A stretch of DNA of 64,000 bases, taken from Garcia nutans (Eukaryota; Streptophyta; Magnoliopsida; Malpighiales; Euphorbiaceae). The first letter of the stretch is position 1. Every line of letters begins with the position of its first letter. Below the pieces are notes generated by a model. The model searched no databases and was not told the DNA's origin. It saw nothing but the letters and a program-made list of their open reading frames with translations. Where the stretch lies: NCBI GenBank assembly GCA_947685225.1, contig CANTUV010000033.1, positions 54,165,001 through 54,229,000 of the forward strand, in the 5' to 3' direction. Position numbers and translations under genes: made by a program. Positions 1 through 12,309 of this stretch are shown piece after piece.

Positions 1-446
1 GCGTACCTAACAATATCGACTGTGATATAGGTTATGGTGCTCAAGAGATAAATCTCAAACTAAGATGCGACAACGCCTCACCCTTTAAGCAACACAGGGG
101 CCACGCGCAGATAACAAAATGCTACGAAAGCATTAATTGGTCTCATTCTCCCCCAGACTCCGCAGATTGAAAAAAAAAAAAAGTGTCCTTGGAATTTTAG
201 ATGAAAATCAGTTGTTATAATTTATATATAACAATTACATGCAAATCTGGAAACTAATTAATTATTTTTGTATTTTATTTCTCCAAAATTGATCTCTTAT
301 AACCTAAATTATATAACTCCACTGGCCCCCATATACAACATACCTGATAAAACAAGTGAACAACATTTCGAGACACTTCAGCAGGAGAAGGCAGTTCCAT
401 GGTAACTAACGCCTTCTGCTGGAGTACACATTCAGCAGAGCCATTT
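1..446. other. 3' flank of the NERD gene, no gene seen
   Basis: AT-rich sequence downstream, on the minus strand, of the NERD-domain gene. It probably includes that gene's 3' UTR. I see no coding exon, RNA gene or clear repeat; the first ~130 bases are less AT-rich but open no convincing frame. Confidence 0.5.
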
Positions 447-3400
447 TCAGGCACTTAGTGACATGGAGATTAATGAAGAAAGCTTGAATTTGCGGACTTT
501 TTTAGAGTTCTCTGGCTGAAATAGGATCTCAGTACTTGACCTTACAGTTGCTTCTTTCCACACAGAACCTGAAGCACCTTCACTTCGATAATCACGAGGA
601 GAGTACAAAACTTGAAGCTTTGAATGAGCTGCAGTTGGCCATGCAATTTTGAATGGGTAAATAAAAAATGAAGTTGAAATATGAGAAACCAGATATTCAT
701 GATTCCATCAAACAAATAAAATGTTATGATTATACCTTGAATCCTTTCAAAAAAATATACATATATTCATGCCTCAAAACAAAGAAAATTTTTTGGTCTG
801 ACACCCAAGTTGCCATTGTCAATTACTATGAATACTCCTCAGGTTCCTTCACTAACAGATGACTTTTACAAAAACAAAGGAATCTCAAAATATAAGACTT
901 CTTGCTTTGCAGGCTTTAAGCAAGTGAGGTGCAGCATTCCCCTCAAATTGCAAGGAAAATGTTTTTGTATTTGAATTCATAACCTCCAACTCACAATAGA
1001 GCCTCGTTGTTGCACAAGGCCTAACCTCTTAGATTAAAATTGTCATACAATCAAAGTATAAGAAATTTGAGTGATTACCTAGTCCCAACATGCTTGTCTT
1101 CTGGACAATAAGGCGACCAACTTTTGATCTCTTGATGTTTCTCAAAGCTGTGATATCCTCTTCTTTTCCTTTAAATTCCAGAAATTCTCCTAATACATAT
1201 TTGTTACCTTTAACCTCCAACCTGTACAAAATTAAAGACAAGTCATGTAGTTTTCTAAAGCAATCACATAACCATATAAATTGCTGATGGGAAAAAGGGC
1301 AAGAAAACACAATCAAATATTTTCACTGGAAAACAATGAGAAATTAATTTAATAAATTATAAGACATCCACCAAAGTTGAATGAAAACAAAGAATGACCT
1401 CTTGTAGGCGGCTTGATAGTCTCCATGACCAAACACACACAACAGTATACATAACGAACACTTTTACATCTAAAGAACATGATATCCACTTAGGCACAGA
1501 GCCACAAACCTATCCCACATTGGAGCAGTGCTGAGAATGAAATTAAGCTTCTCATTTATAGATTCCTGCATTTCTTTCTTTCCACCTCGGAAGGCACCCT
1601 TAATCCAGCCGGAGAACAGACTTTTGGGTTCTGGTTTCAGCTGTACCCATTGATCATAAGTAATGACCTCAGATGGGAAATAGCTCGAGTGAATAGTCCT
1701 GGAAGAACAAAAGAAATTTTTATGCCAATAGAATATACATGCACAACATAAAACTGAATATAGACTAGCACATATATCAAAAACATGCCTTTGTGTTAGG
1801 TCCAGTAAGCATGAAACGTAACTATAGCAGCTTGTTAGCTAAGAAAATGAGAAAAAGAGAAGAAAGGAAAGGAAAGAGAGTAGAAGCATTAGATGAGAGA
1901 GAAAATAAGAGAGAAGAATATAAGAGAGAATATAATAGAATTCTCTCCTTTTACAACAATAGTATAATTATATGATTCTAGATTGTTCGTCAATAGAAGC
2001 TAACCACTTTCCAATGTGGTATTACAACTATCAGCTCCCAGAAAGTTTAATATGTAACTAATTCTTCACTGATGACTTGCTTCAGTGATTAACACCCTTA
2101 ATTAATAAATTGCACCCTCACATCATGATGGGCTGATGATTAGGCTCAACATTTTGTCAAAGCAGACGAGAAGTACTGTCCATTCCTCAGAATACTACCC
2201 ATTCATTAATATTATTGTTATGCAACTTCACTTATAAACTTGCCCATCAGTTCTGACCTAAAACATGGCTTCAATTTAGAAATTTATGATTGCAGTTTAG
2301 CTTATGAAGGCTTCTGCAAATCCATGAAGCCTGAACCATAACCATACAAGTAAAATCAGAAAGCAAATCCTTTTATCCGCCGAAGGATTTTCCACATATA
2401 CCACGTCCAGTACTCAACATATTACTGCTCAATAAGGTTTTCTTCTGGCAAATTTCTTCCATTGTCAACACATTTAAGGCTATTATTTTGGTCCTTAATG
2501 CTTGATGTGTCTCTTAAACTTTTAAGGACAACATTAGGGAGCATTATGATCCCAAAATGTACATACCAACTTGCAGAGCCATGATTTTTCTCTCAAATAT
2601 TAAGAAATTTATTAAATTCTAACAATTAATGACGATGTTCACTAGTAAAGAAGAAAGTATAATTCCTCTCCAAACCCTCTAAGAGGATATAATAAGGGGC
2701 AATGGAGGTAGAATTAATGCAATTAAACTCAATCAAGCAAGGGCATCAAAGAGAAGTTCTTATTTTACTACTCAAATTCGACATTCTAACCAGAAAGCAC
2801 AAATTGTGTATTACAACTAGAAACGTACTTTTCTCCAGGACAAATATATGTTATAAGTGTCTCTGCGTGCATCCAATAATTCACTTCAATTTAAATTACT
2901 TAATACAATATAATTTTTAATGTGATTATCCTTGAGAAGGTTCAATAATATACCAGAACTTTGGATTGGGAAGCACAACTTTGTAAGACAAATATCCTTC
3001 TGGTAGAACAACTCCCCTCTGATCGAGATATGATTCAAGAACTAAAGCTTGTTTCTTCACCTCCTCCACCTGAAAAATATTAGTGAAATAGTTTCATATG
3101 ATATGTGGCTGAAAACAAGCAGTGCACATCCTCACATTTTGCCTTGAAATCCATATCATGTTAAAAAAAAAACCAAATCCATTATTCTGTGAATTTTACA
3201 AATGCCAAAAACTTATCTAACATCCACAACATAAAATGATTTTTGTGGTGAAAAAACAAATAACATTAACAGTTGGCTTTCCTAGGGAATAGAAATGAAA
3301 GGAAAATGCAAGATGAAACTAGATATGATTGCTACAATACAGCATTGGGGATACTATAATTAATGTTTCTTATAATAACAATGCAAACAGTAATAAGAAA

Positions 3401-4713
3401 AAAATGGTGCTGATCTTCAGCCACGATGTGTATTCAATGAAGAAAATGTCTAGCTGCCACAGTTTTCATATAGTTAATCTCAGCTTAGTCAGCTAGTTGA
3501 GGCTTCTAACTTATGTCAATCAGTCTAATATTAAACAGAAACATAACTTGTGAAAAATAGGCAGCGTTCTAACTAAATAAGATTGAGTTACAGTCTTCAC
3601 AAAATTTCTGAGAATCTTATTTTCATTATTTACAGCTAAGTTTTTTGTGCTAATTCTTAGTGAAAGGTCCTAGACCTGTTGTGGCAGGATAAAATGAAGC
3701 ATTAAAAAAAATATTAGCGTCCAAGATAGTACACAAAGCAACATTAAGGCTTGTGCTTGCCAACAAAATCTTATGGTATGAGGCATGTTGTAATATAGAA
3801 GAGTGCCTGCCCAAAAAACTTGGTCTATAATCCAAGCACCACAAAGCCATAAAGCTCATATTCAGCAGAATATAATGCTATATTTCAGCATCCTGTTGTA
3901 TGAAAAAAATGGCACATACACTCCTGTGGCCATGATTATTAAACATCAATCAAGGACTCATAAATAGCCAAATCAAAACAGCTAAACAGACCTAGTTACG
4001 CGAAAGATCTGAGAAGTTTAGAGCACATACTAGAAACGAAACAACCCATTTATAAGACTGACAGACAGTAAATGCAGCCATGGAAACAGCAAAAGCAAAG
4101 CAACAAGTCAAATTGCAACATGACTCACAGGATCAGGATAACGCTCTGCCTTGTGTTTACTGTTATCTTCACAAACCCAGCTGCCATCAGCATTAATTGA
4201 TACTAACCCAGAGAAATTCTTGACATATATCACTACTGCCTCCCTACACAAATCCATAAATATGCGTTAAATTAAATAATCACAACTTGCTTTTGCTACG
4301 GCAGTATGCTATATATTCTGATTTCTCAGAGAGCAAGAATTCGAAAAATTTGTAGGCATTTACCCTTTGGTAACAAGTACCATATCCACATTTTGTCGTG
4401 AACCAGTATCAGCATCTGGAATTCGAAGCCCAACATAAACCTTACCTCCATAAAGCTTTTCAAGTCTATAATTAGTAAAATCAAATTTAGTACTCTGCCT
4501 AATCAATCTGGTTAACTAAACATATTCAAATTTTCAACATAAAAACAAAATTTATGATAAAAGCAAAAGATAATTAGGAAAATAATACCTATTAGCGACG
4601 TTGAAAAGAGCGGTGGTATCAGAAGTTTCGACCTCTAAAAGATCGTCGACATCGGAGAAGAAGCACCGGAACAACTTGTAAACGATCAGACCGCAGAGGA
4701 TCTCAATCCACAT
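447..4713 (-). CDS. NERD-domain (nuclease-related) protein, 7 exons, 323 aa
   Basis: Minus-strand exons, in coding order: 4713-4589, 4465-4364, 4243-4129, 3069-2954, 1698-1510, 1221-1079, 628-447. All junctions are GT..AG, phases agree, and the total is 972 nt including the TGA stop. The protein starts MWIEILCGL; residues 5-19 are hydrophobic and could be a membrane anchor or signal-like segment. Residues ~42-170 match the plant NERD family (Pfam nuclease-related domain), with RLEKLYGGK (42-50), RIPDAD (56-61) and VKNFSG (83-88). NERD is related to the PD-(D/E)XK nuclease fold. Here D69 is present, but the place where bacterial members have E-x-K reads Y82-V-K84. The C-terminal part (residues ~150-323) is a plant-type extension ending SMSLSA. 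Biochemical role is unknown. The start is the only Met that keeps the exon-1 frame, and all splice sites look intact. Confidence 0.9.
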
Positions 4714-4804
4714 GATGGCCAAAAAAAAAAAAACGTTTGAGTAGCGAGAAAATAACTCTGATTTGTTCTACGGGAAAAAGGAGAATGTATTAATTAAAAG
4801 GCTT

Positions 4805-5624
4805 AATAATTATAAAGTCACCGTATTTTATATATTATATCAGTAAATTTTTATATTTTTAATATTTAATTTTTATATTTTTATTTTTAAAAATTAAATT
4901 ATTTAATTTTTCTGTTAGTCAATTATTTTAATATTATAAAATAATTTATTTATTTTTATATATATATATATTTTTTATTATTTATTAAGTCATATTTATT
5001 TTTAATTTTATTTATATTTTTTAGACATAATTTATTTTAATTTTATAAATATTTTAATAAGTTATTTTAATTTATATATATTTTTATAAAAATAAATATA
5101 TTATTAATTTATATTTATTATTACAAAGATAAATATATTATAAAATAACTTATTTACTCTTTATTTATATATATTTATTTTTATTATTTATTAAGTTTAT
5201 TTTATTTTTAATTTTATTTTATATATAAATTATCTGTAAAATAATAAAAAATATTATTTATATTATTTAAAATTATTTTTTTAGTAATATTTATAAAATT
5301 AAAATAAATAATATATATAAATTATCTGTAAAATAATAAAAAATATTATTCGTATTATTTAAAATTATTTTTTAATAATAATTATAAAATTAAAATAAAT
5401 TATATATAAAAATATAAATAAAATTAAAAATAAGCATGACTTAATAAATAATAAAAAAAATAAATAAATTATTTTATAATATCAAAATAATTAATTAATA
5501 TTTTTAGTATGAAAATATTAGCAGAATGATTAATCAGTTTTATTTTTAAAATTTAAAGGATATAAAAATTAAATATTAAATAGTGTAGTATGTAAAATTT
5601 TATAAATTTTATAATTATTTAATC
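4805..5624. repeat. ~820-bp AT-rich inverted repeat (foldback/MITE-like)
   Basis: The left arm (from ~4805, containing aataattataaa, then the segment through ttattaagtcatatttat near 4980) reappears in reverse complement in the right arm (near 5430-5624, containing atgacttaataaataat). The arms match imperfectly over a few hundred bases. The ends are uncertain and no clear target duplication is seen. Immediately upstream of the NERD gene start, so it may touch that promoter. Confidence 0.6.
5221..5402. repeat. ~92-bp direct tandem duplication inside the foldback
   Basis: The block starting atatataaattatctgtaa at 5221 is repeated starting near 5313 with only a few changes (for example tatttatatt versus tattcgtatt). 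Two copies, head to tail. Confidence 0.7.
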
Positions 5625-7830
5625 TAATTAAAATAATGTAGAAATAAATTTGAGAAAAGTGAGAAATGGATTGGAAGCTCTTTATTTTGAAGGTGAAAGT
5701 TTATAATATCCATAAATATATGGATATATATATTTTTTCTGATTTTTCATTTAAGTTTCTAAAAGTAATTTAAAATGATTAAAGAATGATCTTTAGGTGA
5801 TGGATTGGCGTGCGCGTGGACTAACCGGTGATGAGCCAATAAACGAGGCTGCTTAGGTGCTAAGAAAATAAAAACCTGCACTGCACAGCAGGCTTAGATA
5901 ACAAATTCTGGTTTCTAAACCTGCTTTGGTATAGAATTAACAAAATTAAAATAATTGAATATTTTTCATAAAATAAAATAAAATTAAGTAAAGAAACTGA
6001 ATTTGAAATAATGAGGAAAACATTCACAATCGAATTAAAACAATTAAATTATATTTTAAACATTTCTTTATTATCATTATTTTAATGGATAAAAATAATT
6101 TCTATATATATATACTAAAAGGATTATAAGGAATACTATTGATTGTAGCAATAGATTTTCTAAAAAAAATATGCATTGTTCTTTTATTTTACCCCTTCTT
6201 TTTTTTCAATTCCTTTTTTTCCATTAAGTTAAATTTGAAATTGCTCCAAGTAGAGGATGAGATATGGTAATATGGGTTTATAGAAGAGGGAGAGAGAAAA
6301 ACACTTAGGGGTTGCATTGGAGATAATTTTTATTTTTTTTGTTTTAGTATTTTTTTTTATAAAAAAATTAAAATATGTTTAGTTAGTTTAGATTTTTTTT
6401 ATTAGATAAGAAATGGTTTTAGATAAATATGAAATTTATAAAAATATAGTTTTTAGAGTTTTTGATTTTGAGAAAGATATATATTAGTAATTTTTTCTTT
6501 CTCTATTATTTTTTATTTTTTGTATGTATATTTTTTATTCTTTTTTATTTTTTTAAAATCCAATTGTAAAATAATTTTTTTTATTTTTATTTTAATAATT
6601 ACCTATAATTATCGAAAAATAATTAACTATAATATTTAATTGATATTATGATGTATCATTAGAATAAATAATATAATTTTTTTAATAGGTGAATAAAATA
6701 TGTATTTATATATGCATAGTATAAAATTTATGATATAATTTTAAAAATATATAATAGGTTTTAAAAAATACAAAATAAGTTTTAAAAAATATAAAATAAA
6801 AATTAAAAATAATTTTTAATTTAAATAATTAAAAATTAAAAACTTATAACGAACAAGATCTTAGGAGTTAGTGTTACGACAACGCCTAATAATTAAATTT
6901 TAAAAGCGAGAATCATATTTATATCACCAATACTATTACAAATTAGAAAGATTTATTTCTGCTCAATTAAATATTAAATAATATTTTAAGTAATTAATTT
7001 AAAAAATTAAATTTATTTTTAATATATTTATTATAATATATATATAGTAAATGCTAAATTAATAGAAGAAATTTAATAATGTAATTTTTACTTTTTATAA
7101 TAATTTTTTTCCAGAGATTAATTTACATTATTATTTGTTATAATATCAAAATTGAATATCATAGTTCTAATTTTTAGATGATTTATAATTTTTTATAAAT
7201 ATAATATATAGTAATTATATTAGATGAGGATCAATATTTAAAATTTTTAATTTGAAATAATTAAAAAAATGAAGTCATACTTTTTATTTGTAAATATATA
7301 ATTAACCTAGATTATAAAATAGATGTTAGGCTTCAATCCAAATGAAAATAATATATAAAAAATTTAACAAACCTATAAAATTTGATTGATTAAAAGTGTG
7401 ATGTTAGAGTTATATTCTATTATCATTTTATTGATCATTTATAAAAATCAAAATCAAAATACATATAATTCTGAAATTACGGTTAAAAACTAAAAGATTT
7501 TAGTATATAAATCTAATTGCAATATTTGCTAACTTTTCATTCCCTTATAAAATAAATACTTTTATTTTACATTTTTTTTGGATTGATTCAAGAATTAGTT
7601 GATCCAAAATTAGTTAATCATTCTTTTGGATCAACTAATTCTCAAATTAATAAAAAAAATATTTATACACTGAATATATGTTATTATAAATATTTTAAAA
7701 TATGTGAATATAAAATTTTTTAATGCCATATATTTATATGTATAATAATATTTTTTTATACTAATTATATTAATATATAAATTATTTCTTCAGTTGAATG
7801 ATTTCGCACCCAAATATGATATTTATGGTA
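5625..7830. other. AT-rich intergenic spacer
   Basis: No coding frame with homology. A short less AT-rich island (5800-5900, with gtgcgcgtgg) could be promoter-like. The stretch ~6310-6870 has ends resembling a decayed MITE, but I could not match its termini. Confidence 0.4.
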
Positions 7831-8324
7831 GGAGTGACAACAGGTCGGATGTTTTTGAATATCCGATCTATTTTGATTTATTTATATAGAGTATAAGTAG
7901 TTTATAAACGGATTTGGATAAATATGAATAGTATTTTTACTGTATGTGACAAGTTCAGATTGAATTTGGGTATAGGCCACTAAGTATCTGTTATCTGAAT
8001 CTTATTATATATTAATTATATTTTATTAAAATTTTAATTATATTAATTATATTTTATTTTAATTATAAAATTATGTGGTATGAAATTATTTTTAATAAAA
8101 TTATGTTAATATTAAATATTTATTTATAATTATTTAATTAAAAAAATTATAATTTATATTTTAAATTTTATAATATTTTTAAAATTTTATATTTAAATGA
8201 GTTTGAGTAATAAACGACCATTATTAAACAAATTTAAAAAAATTACAGATATAATTATAATTAAATTTAAATAGATTTAAATTTATATATAATAATTTTT
8301 ACGGATATTCGACTATCAATCTTA
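7831..8324. mobile_element. hAT-like non-autonomous element (MITE), ~494 bp
   Basis: Flanked by the direct repeat atttatggta (7821-7830 and 8325-8334), of which 8 bp could be the hAT-type target duplication. The left end reads ggagtgacaacaggtcgg, close to common plant hAT MITE ends. The right end, reverse-complemented (taagattgatagtcgaatatccg), shares the gaatatccg segment and part of the terminus. No transposase frame. The inside is very AT-rich. Confidence 0.55.
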
Positions 8325-8819
8325 ATTTATGGTACAAGCTCACAAAAGAATTGATGAATTTAGAAGCTTAGTTCATATCCACATAGCTATATATCAAAGT
8401 TATTTCAAGGATAAAAAATTAATATTATTATTCCTTTTCATCAAAGAATTCTCGAATCAATTTAAAAATGTCTTAGACCAGTAAATTTCTATTCATCCCA
8501 ATCCCTAATTCCTTATTACTAATCCTTGGCTTTATGAAACGTCATGTAATGCTGCTCAAATGACAACGTAAATAGAAAAAAAAAATGAACAAAGATTCAC
8601 GGCTTTTTCAAGCCACCGCCGATTGCAAATCCAAATATCCAATTCAAGTAAGGATTTGCATTGAAATGGAAGGAACACGATACAGTCTACATATATAAAT
8701 CAATTTCACTGTAAAACATGATAAACCATACATCAAAGTTCAAAGAACTAGCCTTATAATATTGCTTTCCATTGATTAATCATCTTTAATTTCTCTCCAT
8801 CAAATTCAAGAGCTGGATA
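8325..8819 (+). promoter_or_regulatory. Upstream region of the Elf1-like gene
   Basis: Contains a TATA-like box (acatatataaatca, about 8690-8702), ~120 bp before the ATG at 8820. The spacing fits a plant core promoter plus a short 5' leader. Other elements are not identifiable by eye. Confidence 0.4.
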
Positions 8820-9071
8820 ATGGCAAGAAGGAGAACGAAGCGCATTTTGAAGAAGCCAGTGCTAGTGGAGAAGCTGGACACAATCTTCACTTGCCCTTTC
8901 TGCAACCATCCCTATAGTGTGGCGTGCCTAATTGATCAGAAGTTGGCAATCGGCGAAGCAGGATGCAACAACTGCAAAGCAAACTACTTGACAAAGATCA
9001 CACCTTTAATCGAGCCAATTGATATCTACAGCGAATGGATCGATGAGTGTGTACGGGTTATTAGACGTTGA
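8820..9071 (+). CDS. Elf1-type transcription elongation factor homolog, 83 aa
   Basis: Single-exon frame ending TGA. The family (Elf1/ELOF1) binds elongating RNA polymerase II and helps it pass nucleosomes in the nucleus. Visible hallmarks: basic N-terminus (residues 2-12, ARRRTKRILKK), the block KLDTIFTCPFCNH (18-30), a four-Cys zinc site C25-x2-C28 ... C49-x2-C52, and the near-invariant EPIDIYSEWIDEC (65-77). It diverges between these blocks: the usual SVECRIDMKNLIGEASC-like part reads SVACLIDQKLAIGEAGC, and the usual acidic C-terminal tail is missing (ends VIRR). Intronless structure and divergence suggest a retrocopy or fast-evolving paralog. All four Cys are kept and the frame is open, so it may be functional. 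Expression is unknown. Confidence 0.85.
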   Translation: MARRRTKRILKKPVLVEKLDTIFTCPFCNHPYSVACLIDQKLAIGEAGCNNCKANYLTKITPLIEPIDIYSEWIDECVRVIRR

Positions 9072-9148
9072 ATATGTTTCTTGGGTTTATGTCAATTCTT
9101 TCATGTGTTCTTTCAAGACTGCCATATATTATTTTCTTTTAAATAGTA

Positions 9149-9395
9149 CTTTCTCCGTTTTATAAGAATAATACGTACAAACTAAAAAAATAATTAACTA
9201 TTATAAATTTTATAAAAAATTTATTATAATTTATCTAAATATTTTCATCTCTTATTCTATTTATTTTTTAATTAATTAATTAATATGATAATATTAAAAA
9301 ATTTTAATTAATATTCTCTTAAATTTTTAAAAATAATATTTAAAGTGAAATAAAAAAAAAATTCTCGCATAATACTTAAAATAAAACGGAGGGGG
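9149..9395. mobile_element. Stowaway-type MITE (Tc1/mariner), ~247 bp
   Basis: Left terminus ctttctccgttttataa and right terminus (reverse-complemented) ccccctccgttttatttt form terminal inverted repeats of the classic Stowaway CTCCCTCCGT type. Both are flanked by TA dinucleotides (9147-9148 and 9396-9397). It lies ~80 bp after the Elf1-like stop, so it may contribute to that transcript's 3' end. No coding capacity. Confidence 0.8.
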
Positions 9396-12309
9396 TAATT
9401 GTATTAGGCATACATTAATTTTATAAAATCTTGAATTTTCCAAGTTCCAATGTTTCGTAATTCTATATGGTCGTCTTGTTGTTAATTCTTCAGAAATAAT
9501 AAACATGTTGATCTTTAATTATGTTCATCCCAAAAAAAAATCACCTTCAAGGAACGTTTGAATCTTGTGCCTCTTTCAAAATTTTTACTTCCTTTTATTT
9601 TTATTAGGGAACGTCTGTGTTTAATCTATTAGAGTTTGACTAATTGATGGCCGAGAATGATCTTGCGAAGTTTAAATTCGGCTTGATCATCAAAGAAATG
9701 GCTGTACTTTTTTTTATTCAAATATATGATTTTAGCATATGATGCTAATTGAAATTGAGAATATTACATTATACTTGATTTTTTTAATTTTTTAAAAACC
9801 CTATAATTTTTTGCATAATCTTAATATATTAAAAATCACATCCTCATAATTTTGTAAACTTTTAAATATTTTACTAAAATATTTTTATCATTTTATAAAA
9901 ATATTTAATAAACTCATAATAAATTTATAAAAGTTATCATGCGTATAATAAAATTATAATACATTATATATATATTATATGAATCTATTTTATATATATT
10001 ATAATAAATTTATAAATGGGTCAAAAATTTTAGTAAATTTGAAAATATTTTGAAAACTTATTAAATTATACATATATTTTTTGTTTTTATGACATTTTTA
10101 TAAAAATCTTATTATATATATCTCTAAAAATGCAATATATTTTTATTATACTAAATAAAGATATAATAAAAATTTATTTTGAAAGTGGTATTTTTTGAAA
10201 TTAAAAATTGAAAATTTAATATTTTAAAAAAATATTTTTATTTTTTATATATTTTTATAGAAACTCATTAAAATAAACTATTATAGATGACCAATCGATC
10301 ATGTTCTCATGTTGGATACGATAATTCTAATCATAACCTAAAAGAACTTTACTGATTTCCTCCTCCAGGGTACACAAATAAAAATGTAAAATAACAAGCA
10401 AGAAATTTCTATATTTAATTCTACATTTAATATTTAATTCTATATTTAAAATTATATTTAATATTATCTATATTCACAACATAAATTTTTTAATTCAATT
10501 ATTTCAAGTCCATACCAGCACAAATGAACCTAAAGTTCAAAACGTCAGAATTGCTTCAATAACTACAGAAACATTAATGATTATTACTTTACTTGCCAAT
10601 TTTATTTTCATTTTTTTTAGCTTGATTGAATAAAATTTTGATTTGATAATATCAAACTAATTTATCATAACTAATGAGGTTATATTGATAAAAAAAAAAC
10701 AACTAATGAGGTTATGAATTACAAATTTAAATTTGAGTTAGAATTAAATAATAATAATAATAATCATGAAAACAGAAATGAGGGAAATTTTGTCGAGTAT
10801 ATAGTGTAAAGAAAGCAAGGGAATGAAAGTAAAAGGGCAGCGGTTGGTCAAAAGGAAAAGTTAAAGGTTTGGAAGAGAATCTGAAGTGGTACTGTCTTCC
10901 ACGCTGAAATCTTACCTTTCTGGTGGCCCAATTCATAACTTCACACCACATAAATTATAGAAGAAAAATCAGGATAGCTAATTAATTTAGTTTAATTATA
11001 TCAATTTCTTTTAGCAAAGATTTAATTATATCATTGGCAATTGGCATTTTAGGAAATGACCCATTACCAAATGGACCCAATTGGTTCTGCCTTTTTTCGA
11101 CAGAAGTATCCAAAATCTTGAAATTGAATTTTTTTTCCTTGAAAAAAAAACCCTTTTACTCGTAATAGATTGATTGAACTTGCATCATCCAAAACAGTTC
11201 AATGCCTAAATTTAGTTTTTTAGAAAAAAAAAGGCCAGTAATTGAATTAAACCTAATTAACTGAAATCAAATGACTATAAAATACCATTTTTGCATTGTT
11301 TGCTCCTTTTTGTTATAACAAAATTTTATTTCAAAAATAGTGAATTTTACTAGTAATATTTAACAGTAAAAGTTTTTAAGTCTTTAAAAATTCTGAATAT
11401 TATGAAAGGTTAAACTAAACTAACACAAGAATAAGGCAGACAAGTACCTACATTCCCAAAGGGCAGCACTTCCTTTTGCTTGCTGCAATCAGACAAATGC
11501 AGGTAATTTCGTTGAGGTTCCTACCTAGGAGACATTGGCAGATGCTAGCACAGTAAATCAGCAACCATGAAACATATATTTACACAAGAACAACGCAAGT
11601 ATCTTTCCATTTTTCCGAAGAAAAGCTTTGTCCTTGTGGTATCAATGTCGTGTCTCATGTCTCATAGATAAGCATTCTAGCTAAAACAGGCATATGATCC
11701 CATTGTTTAATATAAACAGTTCCCGTCTTGGCACTTTCATGAGCTCTGTACTCACCATGCCTGATCCAATAAGCTCTAACAAGTTCCAGGACTATCTCAT
11801 ACTGAAACTTAAACTAGTGAATGATAATCCTTCTCAAAGTGCAACAGTTCATAAGAGTCCATTGTGACAGTTCTCAAGTTGACTAAACCATGAAAATTCT
11901 CAGAAATGCTGAAATTTCATATGCTACAATACAATCCTTTAAGAACTCTTTTTTTAATGTTCAATCAATTAAATCCATCTTTGCAACAATTAACAATATC
12001 TCTTCTTTTCCATGTAAAATACATTCAAGCACATGAAAATACAATTTCAAAGTCACCACTCCTTTTCATGAAATGTAGATAAAGAAGGGCCAGGGGAAAA
12101 AAGAATCTTCATCACATACATTATACTCCCCAACATGTAATCACATCAAAAGAGAGGAAAAACTAAAGATAATACAAGCCTCTTCATTTTAAACCTATTC
12201 TGAAAATCAGAAGCAAAAACAAATAGAGCAAACACTCAGGTGCAAGATATTAATCCAATATACCTGCCTGTTAATTGGACTTAAGTCAGGCCATAACTGG
12301 TCTCTTCCT
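9396..12309. other. Intergenic spacer and 3' flank of the WEB-family gene
   Basis: AT-rich to ~11400. Includes copy A of a dispersed repeat (9838-10110). From ~11450 to 12309 the base composition is more balanced and probably holds the WEB gene 3' UTR. The short open frames here have no recognisable domain. Confidence 0.4.
9838..10110. repeat. Dispersed AT-rich repeat, copy A
   Basis: Shares with 29188-29425 a diverged ~240-270 bp sequence in the same orientation, with common landmarks atcctcat/gtcctcac, tttactaaaat, tcattttataaaaatat, aataaatttataaaagtta and ttttagtaaatttgaaaata. Family not identified; no coding content. Confidence 0.55.
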
